NCBI RefSeq assembly: GCF_019710575.1
Contig: NZ_JAHWFK010000027.1
Span: forward strand, 62,001 to 126,000
Origin: Paractinoplanes polyasparticus
GTDB taxonomy: Bacteria; Actinomycetota; Actinomycetes; Mycobacteriales; Micromonosporaceae
DNA: 64,000 nt
Reading direction: 5' to 3'
The translations under genes and the position numbers were made by a program. Positions 1 to 7,374 of this stretch are shown here, one piece after another; position 1 is the first letter of the stretch, and each line of letters begins with the position of its first letter. Under the pieces are notes generated by a model. That model did no database searches. It was given only the letters and a program-made list of their open reading frames with translations, and was not told where the DNA came from.

Positions 1-341
1 GGTTCTCGTCGCGCGGCCTCGACGTCATCGGCCTGCACGGCGCCGGCAACACCTTGAACGCGCTGCAGGTGCACCAGTCCAACCCGGTGGCCGCCATGCC
101 GTCCCTGCACACCGCGTACGCGATGATGGCCGTCGCCTTCTTCCTGCCGATGGTCCGCCGCCGGTGGTGGCCGCTGCTGCTCGCGTACCCGCTCGCCATG
201 ACGTTCACGCTGGTCTACACGGGCGAGCACTACGTGATCGACGTGTTCGTCGGCTGGCTGTACGTCGGTGCGGTGTTCGCGGCGGTGGGCTTCGCCGAAC
301 GCTGGTGGGCCCGGCGGACGTCGGCGCGCCCGGCGGACTAA
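1..341 (+). CDS. PAP2-family phosphatase/inositolphosphotransferase, C-terminal part
   Basis: The gene enters from outside the window; the reading frame is open from base 3 to the TAA at 339-341. The visible part carries PSLHTA followed about 35 residues later by GEHYVIDV, which are the second and third phosphatase motifs of the PAP2 superfamily with their catalytic histidines. Hydrophobic stretches on both sides fit a multi-spanning membrane enzyme that removes or transfers phosphate from lipid or inositol phosphates on the outer face. The N-terminal motif is not visible, so the exact subfamily cannot be set. It ends nine bases before dapB; its stop codon lies inside the proposed dapB -10 element. 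Confidence 0.85.
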   Translation, partial: FSSRGLDVIGLHGAGNTLNALQVHQSNPVAAMPSLHTAYAMMAVAFFLPMVRRRWWPLLLAYPLAMTFTLVYTGEHYVIDVFVGWLYVGAVFAAVGFAERWWARRTSARPAD

Positions 342-350
342 ATTATCCGT

Positions 351-1109
351 GTGACGAACCAGGCAGACCCGATCCGCGTCGGCGTTCTCGGAGCCCGGGG
401 CCGCATGGGCCTCGAGGTGTGCAAGGCGGTCGACGCCGCCGATGACATGGAACTGGTCGCGATGCTCGACCAGGGCGACGAGCTGTTCAAGGCCTCCGAC
501 GCCGGCGCCCAGGTATTCGTCGACTTCACCACGCCCGACGTGGTGATGGACAACCTGCACTGGGCGGTCGAGCAGGGCATCAGCATGGTCGTCGGCACGA
601 CCGGCTTCACCGCGCAACGGCTCGACCAGGTCCGCGAATGGGTGACCGCCCAGCCCGGGGTCGGTGTGCTGGTCGCGCCCAACTTCGGCCTCGGCGCGGT
701 GCTGATGATGCAGTTCGCGGCCCGCGCGGCGCGCTGGTTCGACTCGGTCGAGATCATCGAGCAGCACCACCCGCGCAAGCTCGACGCCCCGAGCGGCACG
801 TCGACCCACACGGCCCAGCTGATCGCCCAGGCCCGGTCCGAGGCGGGTCTCGGCCCGATGCCCGACGCCACCAAGGACGAGGTCGACGGCGCTCGCGGCG
901 CCGACATCGACGGCGTACGCATCCACTCGGTGCGTGCCGCGGGCCTGGTCGCCCATCAGGAGGTGCTGTTCGGCTCGCTCGGCGAGACGCTCACCATCCG
1001 CCACGACTCGCTCGACCGGGTGTCCTTCATGCCCGGCGTCCTGCTCGGCGTCCGCAAGATCCTCCACCGCCCCGGCCTGACCGTAGGGCTAGACAGCTTC
1101 TTGGACTGA
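351..1109 (+). CDS. dapB: 4-hydroxy-tetrahydrodipicolinate reductase
   Basis: DapB reduces 4-hydroxy-tetrahydrodipicolinate with NAD(P)H in the lysine/meso-diaminopimelate pathway in the cytoplasm. The 252-residue product has the Rossmann motif VGVLGARGRMG at residues 9-19, VGTTGF near residue 82 and the family signature E-I-I-E-Q-H-H-P-R-K-L-D-A-P-S-G-T, which includes the catalytic His and Lys. Length is normal for the family. The GTG start is preceded by TAAATT (339-344) with six bases between, so the transcript is probably leaderless. Its 3' end overlaps by 21 bases the convergent debranching remnant. dapA lies 6.3 kb downstream. Confidence 0.97.
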   Translation: MTNQADPIRVGVLGARGRMGLEVCKAVDAADDMELVAMLDQGDELFKASDAGAQVFVDFTTPDVVMDNLHWAVEQGISMVVGTTGFTAQRLDQVREWVTAQPGVGVLVAPNFGLGAVLMMQFAARAARWFDSVEIIEQHHPRKLDAPSGTSTHTAQLIAQARSEAGLGPMPDATKDEVDGARGADIDGVRIHSVRAAGLVAHQEVLFGSLGETLTIRHDSLDRVSFMPGVLLGVRKILHRPGLTVGLDSFLD

Positions 1110-2193
1110 GATCCCGTCCGGCAGGCCGGTGAGCTTGCCGTCGGCGAAATCGACCGGTTGACCGGCGATCTGCAGGCCCGTCACCTGGGGAGCGCCGGGG
1201 ATCGGCCGTACGCGGACCACGCCGTTGGGCACATCCGGCTCGAGGCCCAGCAACGCCTGGACGATGAGCACCGCGGCGGCGGCCGACCAGGCCTGCGGAT
1301 GGCACGACGCCGGATAGGGCATGGGCCGCGAGATGTCGATGCGCGCGTCCCCGCCGTACAACTCGGGAAGCCGGAAGCCGAACGCCTCGCCCGCCGTCAG
1401 CAGGCCGTCGATGAGACGGCCGGCCTCGGCTGCGAAGCCGGCCCGGGCCAGACCCGCGGCGACGATCGCGGTGTCGTGCGTCCAGACCGACCCGCAGTGG
1501 TACGACAGGGGAGCGAACCCGCCGTCGCCGGACGACATCGTGCGCAGGCCGTAGCCACCGGACATGCTCTCGGACCCGAGCGCCACGGCGATCCGGGCCT
1601 CTTCCTCGGCGGTCAGCAGGCCGGTGCCCAGCAGGTGGCCGATGTTGCTGGTCAGCGCGTCGACCGGCCGCTTGTCGCGGTCGAGGGCGAGCGCCGGATA
1701 GCGGCCGCCGTCGACCCAGAACGCGCCGCGGAACCGGGTCTCGAGCGCGTCGGCGTACGCCCGCCACCGGGCGCCGCCGGGCCGGCCGAACGCGTCGAGC
1801 AGCGCGGCGCCGTCGAGGGCGGCCCGGTAGGCGTACCCCTGCACCTCGGCCAGCGCGATGGGCGGCTCCGCGAGCCGGCCGTCGTGGAAGCGCACCGCGT
1901 CGTGCGAGTCCTTCCAGCCCTGATTGGCCAGGCCGCGGCCGGTCGGGTCGAGGTATTCGAGGAAGCCGTCGCCGTCCGGGTCGGCGTGGTCGGCGAGCCA
2001 GCTGAGCGCGTTCTCGAGCGGGAGCAGCAGCTCGGCGATCCCGGCCGGGTCGTGGCCCCAGCGCCAGGCGTCGTGCAGCAGGCTGATCCAGAGCAGGGTG
2101 GCGTCGATCGTGCCGTAGTAGACCGCGGGCAGCCGGCCCTCGACCGTGACGTCGGAGCGGCGCAGCTCGTGCATGATCTTGCCGGGCGCCTCT
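1089..2193 (-). pseudogene. Glycogen-debranching-type glucosidase, C-terminal half only
   Basis: The frame reads like the catalytic (alpha/alpha)6-barrel half of the amylo-alpha-1,6-glucosidase / glycogen debranching N-terminal-domain family. It begins with PGKIMHELR, followed by VYYGTIDATLLWI, DGDGFLEY, NQGWKDS, LTSNIGHLL and CHPQAWSAAA. These enzymes are usually around 700 residues; here only about 365 remain, and the N-terminal domain is absent. Upstream of about 2193 homology stops abruptly and the DNA becomes a sugar ABC permease on the other strand. An internal ATG at 2174 could still start a short protein, but it would lack the N-terminal half. I read it as a truncated remnant. An assembly join is the alternative. 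Confidence 0.75.
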
Positions 2194-3001
2194 GGAAGAG
2201 GCCGGCCTGATCGACGGCGCGTCGTCCTGGCAGCGGCTGCGCCACATCATCCTGCCCCAGCTGCGGCCGACCACGTTCCTGGTCGTGACGCTCGGGCTGA
2301 TCGGCACCTGGCAGGTCTTCGACCAGATCTACGTGATGAGCCAGGGCAACCCGGCCAAGACGACGCTGACCTGGCTGGGTAACTCCGTGCTGGTCACTGT
2401 CGTGGTCACGATCGGCCGGGTGGCCTTCGGCTCGATGGCCGGCTACGCGCTCTCGCGGCTGCAGTTCCGCGGGCGCCGGGCGCTGTTCGCCGGCCTGCTG
2501 GCGCTGATGGCCGTGCCGCCGGTGGTGCTGCTGATCCCGAAGTTCCTGGTGCTCAACCAGCTCGGCATGTACAACAGCTACGCCGGGCTGATCGTGCCGC
2601 TGCTGGCCGACGCCACCGGCATCTTCGTGATGAAACAGTTCTTCGACTCGGTGCCGGTCAGCGTCGAGGAGGCCGCCCGCATCGACGGGGCCGGAGTCTT
2701 CCGCACGTTCTCGTCGGTGGTGCTGCCGATGGCCCGGCCGGCGCTGATCACCCTGACCATCCTGTCGTTCACCGGTTCGTGGAACGAGTTCCCGCACACG
2801 CTCGTCTCGGTGCAGGACCCGGGCCTGTTCACCCTGCCGCGCGGGTTGGCCGACCTGGTCAGCGGTTCGCTGGGGGCGGGCACGCAGTATCCGCTGAAGC
2901 TGGGCGCGGCCCTGCTCGCCACGATCCCGGTCGCGATCATCTTCGTCATCTTCCAGCGCTACTTCGTACGCGACGCGGCCGCGGGTGCGGACAAGGGCTA
3001 G
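2191..3001 (+). pseudogene. Chimeric sugar ABC permease (end of MalF-type fused to MalG-type)
   Basis: The open frame starts in the middle of the EAA loop of a MalF/UgpA-type permease (LEEAGLIDGASSWQRLRHI), continues to QIYVMSQGNPAKTTLT, then switches at about 2377-2382 into the body of a MalG/UgpE-type permease (GNSVLVTVVVT, AGYALSRLQF, its own EEAARIDGAG, and the terminal RYFVRD). The C-terminus of the first permease and the N-terminal segment of the second are missing, in frame. The N-terminus of the first permease is missing too. No substrate-binding protein or ATPase lies beside it. A protein from the ATG-like start at 2285 would have a MalG-like body with an altered first membrane segment, and function is doubtful. 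Confidence 0.75.
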
Positions 3002-3012
3002 ATTGTCCGGCT

Positions 3013-3450
3013 GTGGACCAGCTATCCGTGCGCGGCCGCCGGGTCCGGGTGGTCGCCACCCTGATCGCCGGGGTGCTGCTGCTCGCCGGCACCCTGTGGG
3101 GCACCGACGACGACTTCCCGTTCGGGCCGTTCCGCATGTATTCGACTGCGCCCGACCCGAACGGGGCCGCCCGCGACACCCGCGTCGAGGGCGTCGACGC
3201 CGACGGCCGCACGGTGGCGATCACCGAGGGCAACAGCGGCATCCGGCGGGCCGAGATCGAGGGCCAGCAGCAGGCGTACGTCGATGACCCGGCCCGCCTG
3301 GGCCGCGTCGCCACGGCGTACGAGGAACACACGCCCGGCGCGGCGCCGCTGCGCACGGTCCGCATCGTGGTGCGCTGGCACGGCATCGAGCACGCCCGGC
3401 CCACCGGCAAGTCGTGGGACGAGGTCGTCGCCGAATGGACGCGCCCATGA
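3013..3450 (+). CDS. Small membrane-anchored protein upstream of HTTM protein
   Basis: This 145-residue protein starts at a GTG placed eight bases after TAGATT (3000-3005), a leaderless arrangement. One N-terminal membrane segment (about residues 12-28) is followed by an aromatic motif, FPFGPFRMYS, and a predicted extracytoplasmic beta-rich domain. I do not know a named family. Its stop overlaps the ATG of the following HTTM gene (ATGA, 3447-3450), so the two are translationally coupled and probably work together in the membrane. It has no cysteines and no enzyme motif. Confidence 0.75.
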   Translation: MDQLSVRGRRVRVVATLIAGVLLLAGTLWGTDDDFPFGPFRMYSTAPDPNGAARDTRVEGVDADGRTVAITEGNSGIRRAEIEGQQQAYVDDPARLGRVATAYEEHTPGAAPLRTVRIVVRWHGIEHARPTGKSWDEVVAEWTRP

Positions 3451-4304
3451 AATGGCTGTTCGCCCCGGTGCCGCTCGGGCGGATCGCCGCCTTCCGCACC
3501 CTGGTCTACGTCTTCGTCGCCCTCGACCTGACAGTCTTCACGCCCTGGGTGCGCTCGCACGCGAACACCCCCGGCGACCTCTACGAGCCGCTGCTGGTCG
3601 GCCGCGTCCTGCCCCTGCCCACGCCGACCCACCTGCTGGTCTGGGCGGTGTTCTGGGCGCTGATCGTGCTCTCCCTGGCCGCCGCCACCGGCCGCGCGCC
3701 GCGCATCCTGGGCTGGGCGGTCTTCGCGCTCTACTTCGAGTGGATGATCATCGCGATGAGCTACGGCAAGGTCGACCACGACCGGGTCGGGCTGCTCGTG
3801 GCGCTGGCCGTCCTGCCCACGATCGGCCGGGCCCGGTTCGGCGACAGGACGCTCTCCGAGGCGGCCGGGTGGGCGCTGCGAGTCACCCAGATCGCCGTCG
3901 TCTGCACGTACTTCCTGGCCGCCTGGGCCAAGCTGCGGTTCGGCGGCATCGACTGGCTGACCAGCGCCGTGCTGGCCCAGGCGATCATCCGCCGGGGCAC
4001 CTGGCTGGCCGACCACATCGCCGTCGTCCCCGGCCTGCTGATCGCGGCCCAGGTCGGCATCATCCTGTTCGAGCTGCTCAGCCCGCTGATCTTCGTGATC
4101 CCGGAGCGCTTCCGGTGGATCGGCGTGGCGTTCTTCTACTCGTTCCACGTCATGACGTTCTCGATGATCACCATCTCGTTCGCCCCGCACCTGGTGGCCA
4201 TGGCGAGCTTCCTGGCGATCGAACGGGTGCGCCCGATCGAATGCGTGCGCCGCCGACTCGGCCGCACCCCGGCGGTGGATCAGGCGCCGGAGCCGGTGCC
4301 GTAG
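3447..4304 (+). CDS. HTTM-domain-like integral membrane protein
   Basis: This 285-residue, mostly hydrophobic protein has about seven to eight membrane segments. Its layout resembles HTTM (horizontally transferred transmembrane, vitamin K carboxylase-like) proteins: an early RIAAFRTLVY segment, the loop motif YGKVDHDR, a TYFLAAWAKLR segment, and SFHVMTFSMI near the end. The ATG at 3447 overlaps the upstream stop; an in-frame ATG at 3435 is possible. The 3' end overlaps a convergent DCC1 thiol-oxidoreductase gene by 25 bases. HTTM and DCC1 domains are commonly neighbours or fused in other bacteria, which supports the assignment. The substrate is unknown. Confidence 0.75.
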   Translation: MKWLFAPVPLGRIAAFRTLVYVFVALDLTVFTPWVRSHANTPGDLYEPLLVGRVLPLPTPTHLLVWAVFWALIVLSLAAATGRAPRILGWAVFALYFEWMIIAMSYGKVDHDRVGLLVALAVLPTIGRARFGDRTLSEAAGWALRVTQIAVVCTYFLAAWAKLRFGGIDWLTSAVLAQAIIRRGTWLADHIAVVPGLLIAAQVGIILFELLSPLIFVIPERFRWIGVAFFYSFHVMTFSMITISFAPHLVAMASFLAIERVRPIECVRRRLGRTPAVDQAPEPVP

Positions 4305-4687
4305 AGCAGGTCGCGCTGGGCCTGGGGGAGTGAGCAGGCCGCGGTGCCGCCCGGCAGCAGGTGGCGGTGTTCGGCCACCCAGCGGTAGGCCGGCCAGGCG
4401 GCCAGCCGCACCGGGCCGAGCTGCAGCGCGCCCCCCGCGATCTGCCAGAACCGGCCGGCGTCGTGGAGCAGCAGGGCGATCGCGTCGGGGCCGGACGCCG
4501 TCGAGCCGTCGGCGCCGACCCACTGCACCGCCTCCTCGCACTGATCGACCGTCAGGCCCAGCGCGTCGAGGTCGGCGAACTGCCACGGGATCACCCGGGC
4601 GTGGGTCGGGATGCGCTTGGAGATGAACTCGGCGCACGAACTGCAGAACGAGCAGTCGCCGTCGTAGACGAAGGTCGGCGTGGGCAT
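4280..4687 (-). CDS. DCC1-family thiol-disulfide oxidoreductase-like protein (DUF393)
   Basis: The 135-residue protein opens with FVYDGDCSFCSSCAEF. This is the YDGDCxxC signature of the DCC family, a thioredoxin-like fold with a redox-active CxxC. The rest (PWQFADLDALG, a substrate-loop WVGADG, and a C-terminal AWPAYRWVAEHR segment) follows the family pattern and length. It most likely exchanges disulfides with a membrane partner. It lies four bases after the GNAT gene on the same strand, and its end overlaps the HTTM gene. Confidence 0.88.
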   Translation of the reverse strand: MPTPTFVYDGDCSFCSSCAEFISKRIPTHARVIPWQFADLDALGLTVDQCEEAVQWVGADGSTASGPDAIALLLHDAGRFWQIAGGALQLGPVRLAAWPAYRWVAEHRHLLPGGTAACSLPQAQRDLLYGTGSGA

Positions 4688-4691
4688 GGAT

Positions 4692-5255
4692 CTATTCTGC
4701 GTCGAGCGCGACGTGCAGCCGCAGCTGGGGGACGAGCATGTCGTCCACGTCGAGGGCCCGGCCCGCGCCGTCCGGCTCCCAGCCGGCCGAGGCCAGGAAC
4801 TTCTGCATCACCTTGTCCTGCTCGTAGGCCCAGGCCACCGCGTGGGTGAAGCCGTCCTCACGCCAGTGGGCGACCGCGGCCGACAACAGCCGGCTGCCGT
4901 GCCCGCGCCGGCCCCAGCGGGGCTCGATCAGCAGGTCGGTCACCGCGGCGACCGTGTCCGGCAGGGCCGGCTCCTCGGGGGCCAGCGCCTGCTCGTCGGC
5001 CGGGCCGGCGGCCGCGAAGCCGATCACCTGAGTCTCCGATTCGCTCTGCTCGACCGCGATCAGCACCCAGTGCTTCGGGGTCGGCGGCTGCTCGATCGCC
5101 TCGGACCAGCCCCGGGCCAGGTAGGCCTCGTCGAGGTTGGCCAGCACGTGCGGCGGGAACATGCGCCGGTAGGCCGAGCGCCACGTGGTCAGCTGGATGC
5201 GGGCGATCTCGGTGGCGTCGCCGGGACGCGCGGGACGGACGAAGCCGATTGCCAT
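4692..5255 (-). CDS. GNAT-family N-acetyltransferase
   Basis: The 187-residue protein has a single GNAT fold: an N-terminal RPARPGDATEIARIQLTTWRSAY, the central VTDLLIEPRWGRRGHGSRLL acetyl-CoA pyrophosphate loop (R/Q-x-x-G-x-G/A pattern) and a C-terminal VAWAYEQDKVMQKFLASAGW. The acceptor substrate cannot be read from sequence. The ATG at 5255 lies only 25 bases from the promoter element of the divergent AlkZ-like gene. It is probably cotranscribed with the DCC1 gene downstream. Confidence 0.88.
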   Translation of the reverse strand: MAIGFVRPARPGDATEIARIQLTTWRSAYRRMFPPHVLANLDEAYLARGWSEAIEQPPTPKHWVLIAVEQSESETQVIGFAAAGPADEQALAPEEPALPDTVAAVTDLLIEPRWGRRGHGSRLLSAAVAHWREDGFTHAVAWAYEQDKVMQKFLASAGWEPDGAGRALDVDDMLVPQLRLHVALDAE

Positions 5256-5280
5256 GCCGGGAGCCTACAGAGCGCGATTT

Positions 5281-5303
5281 TTGTCGTACCCCTGCTCTAC
5301 CTT
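5281..5303 (+). promoter_or_regulatory. RecA-independent DNA-damage (PafBC-type) promoter
   Basis: TTGTCGTAC (5281-5289), eight bases, then TACCTT (5298-5303). This fits the TTGTCR-N3-N8-TANNNT consensus known for RecA-independent damage-inducible promoters in mycobacteria. Transcription would begin near 5310, almost at the ATG of the AlkZ-like gene (5312). The same element precedes recA at 47115. Confidence 0.65.
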
Positions 5304-5311
5304 CCTTCTCG

Positions 5312-6535
5312 ATGGCACTCCCTGATTCGCTCTCCGTCGCGCAGGCCCGCCGCGTCACGCTGGCCGCGCAGGGCTTCGCCGACCCCCGGCCCGGCGGCGC
5401 GACCGACCTGCGCCACCTGCGGCGGGTGCTGCGCCGCGTCCACCTGATCCAGATGGATTCGGTCAACGTGCTCCAGCGGGCCCACTTCATGCCGCTCTAC
5501 AGCCGCCTCGGGCCCTACCCGGTCGAGCTGCTCGAGCGGGCGGCCTACCGCCGGCCCCGCGACCTGTTCGAGTTCTGGGGTCACGAGGCGTCGCTGATCA
5601 CCACCGACCTCCAGCCGCTGTTCCGCTGGCGCATGGCCCGCGCGGGCGAGCTGGCCTGGGGCAACATGCGCCGGGTCGTGCAGGAACAGCCCGAGCTGGT
5701 CGCCCGGGTGCTGGCCGTCGTGCGCGAGCGCGGTCCGATCACCGCGGCCGAGATCGAGCACGACGAGCCCCGCCGCAGCGACCACTGGGGCTGGAACTGG
5801 TCGTCGGTCAAGCAGGCCCTCGAGTGGTTGTTCTACTCCGGCGAGATCACCGCGGCCGAGCGCACCACGTCGTTCGCCCGCCGCTACGACCTGCCCGAGC
5901 GGGTGCTGCCCGCGGCCGTGGTCAACGCCCCCACCCCGGCCGAGCCCGACGCCCTCCGCGCCCTGGTCGAGCTGTCGGCGCGGGCGCTGGGCGTGGCCGC
6001 CGAGCCCGAGCTGCGCGACTACTTCCGCCTCCCGGTCGACGGGTTCAAGCGGGCCGTGGCCGAGCTGGTCGACGATCAGGTGCTGCTCCCGGTCACCGTC
6101 CCCGGCTGGAAGCAGCCGACCTACCTGCACCACGAGGCGAGACTGCCGCGCTGGGTGCGGGCGGCCACGCTGGTCAGCCCGTTCGACCCGCTGATCTGGG
6201 AACGCGGCCGCACCGAGCGGCTGTTCGGCATGAACTACCGCATCGAGATCTACGTGCCCGCCGCTCAGCGCCTCTACGGCTACTACGTGCTGCCCTTCCT
6301 GCTGGGCGACCAGCTCGTGGCCCGGGTCGATCTCAAGGCCGACCGCAAGACCGGCCGCCTGTTGATCCCGGCGGCCTGGCTCGAGCCCGACGCCGACCCC
6401 GACGAGACGGCCGTCGCGCTCGCCGGTGAATTGCACCGCCTGGCCGGCTGGCTCGGCCTGTCCGAGGTCGTGCCCCCGGTCGGCGGCAACCTCGCCGGCC
6501 CGCTGACGGCCGCCCTCTCCGCCCGGGCCGAGTGA
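5312..6535 (+). CDS. AlkZ/YcaQ-type DNA glycosylase (winged-helix, HTH_42)
   Basis: The 407-residue protein belongs to the crosslink-repair glycosylase family (AlkZ of Streptomyces, YcaQ/AlkX of E. coli). It contains stacked winged-helix domains and the conserved HLIQMDSVNV segment; the Q47-M48-D49 triplet is the catalytic Q-phi-D motif. Other family landmarks are FEFWGHEASL, KQALEWLFYSGEI and LVSPFDPLIWERGR. The enzyme removes alkylated or crosslinked bases. The ATG at 5312 sits nine bases past the damage-type -10 element, supporting this start over the longer frame. The promoter and repair function agree. Which lesion it acts on is open. Confidence 0.88.
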   Translation: MALPDSLSVAQARRVTLAAQGFADPRPGGATDLRHLRRVLRRVHLIQMDSVNVLQRAHFMPLYSRLGPYPVELLERAAYRRPRDLFEFWGHEASLITTDLQPLFRWRMARAGELAWGNMRRVVQEQPELVARVLAVVRERGPITAAEIEHDEPRRSDHWGWNWSSVKQALEWLFYSGEITAAERTTSFARRYDLPERVLPAAVVNAPTPAEPDALRALVELSARALGVAAEPELRDYFRLPVDGFKRAVAELVDDQVLLPVTVPGWKQPTYLHHEARLPRWVRAATLVSPFDPLIWERGRTERLFGMNYRIEIYVPAAQRLYGYYVLPFLLGDQLVARVDLKADRKTGRLLIPAAWLEPDADPDETAVALAGELHRLAGWLGLSEVVPPVGGNLAGPLTAALSARAE

Positions 6536-6580
6536 GCCGCCGCCCGCGTGAGCCGAGCCGCGGGGTGGGCCGCGGCACGG

Positions 6581-6630
6581 GTGAGCCCAGCCCTCGGTTG
6601 AGCCCAGCCCTCGGTTGAGCCCAGCCCTCG
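6581..6630. repeat. Three tandem 16-17 bp repeats
   Basis: GTTGAGCCCAGCCCTCG occurs at 6597-6613 and 6614-6630, preceded by a copy lacking one T at 6581-6596. It lies in the 255-base gap between the AlkZ-like gene and the DUF2752 gene, in a stretch rich in gTGAGCCg words. No function is evident; it looks like slippage-prone spacer DNA. Confidence 0.85.
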
Positions 6631-6790
6631 GGGAGCCGCGGCCCGGGTGAGCGGAGCCCGTGTGTGGCGCGGGCGTCTCCCGCCGGGTGGAGTCGTGGCT
6701 GATCGCTGCTCGGTGGTGAGCGCCGGACGCCCGTACGAAAGCTGATCTTGGGTCATCGAGCAGCGGCGACGCCGGTGTACCGTGGCGCCC

Positions 6791-7348
6791 ATGAGCGCGA
6801 CCACGACCCCGGACGCCGCCCGCCCGTGGCTGGACGATCAGCCCGTCCAGGGTCCGCCGGTGCCGCCCGAGTGGCTGGCCTACTACGCGCGACAGAACGA
6901 GCCCGACCGGGTCACCCGCTTCGTCCAGCGGGTCTGGACGAGGTCGCCGATCTGGGCCGCCCCGCTCGCCCTGCTGGTCTGCATGGGCGGCGCCGTCGGC
7001 TACACGATGGTGACCCACCCGGCCGAGGCCGGCGCCGGTGAAGCACCCACCTGCCTGCTGAAATACACCACCGGCTTCGTCTGCCCGGGCTGCGGCGGCA
7101 CCCGCGCGGCCTGGTACCTGTTGCACGGCGACCTGCCGGCCGCGGCCCGCCACCACGCGGTCTTCGTCTTCGCCGTTCCGTTCCTGCTCTATCTGTACGT
7201 GGCCTGGGCCGGCAAGCGCCTCTTCAAGTGGAACCTGCCCCAGTTGAACCTGAGCCCGGCCGTCCTGATCACCTTCGTCGCTGTGTGGGCGGTCTGGAGC
7301 GTGGCCCGCAACCTGCCCTGGGCCCCGTTCACCGCGCTCTACGTCTGA
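6791..7348 (+). CDS. DUF2752 membrane protein
   Basis: The 185-residue protein has a hydrophilic N-terminal 50 residues, then three membrane segments. Between the first and second lies CLLKYTTGFVCPGCGGTRA, the CPxCGxTRA signature of DUF2752. Its invariant cysteines suggest metal binding or redox chemistry, but no activity is established for the family. The ATG at 6791 is seven bases after TACCGT (6778-6783), which favours it over the GTG at 6782 lying inside that element. dapA begins 26 bases downstream with its own -10-like sequence. Confidence 0.88.
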   Translation: MSATTTPDAARPWLDDQPVQGPPVPPEWLAYYARQNEPDRVTRFVQRVWTRSPIWAAPLALLVCMGGAVGYTMVTHPAEAGAGEAPTCLLKYTTGFVCPGCGGTRAAWYLLHGDLPAAARHHAVFVFAVPFLLYLYVAWAGKRLFKWNLPQLNLSPAVLITFVAVWAVWSVARNLPWAPFTALYV

Positions 7349-7374
7349 GCGGGCCGTCCGATAGGTTGGGGGGT

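Noticed and set aside
2191..3001. A functional single sugar permease
   Set aside because: It starts mid-domain and switches between two permease types; no binding protein or ATPase adjoins it.
2946..4637. Long minus-strand frame across the HTTM genes
   Set aside because: Composition is that of a shadow frame; the plus-strand genes and the DCC1 gene account for the region.
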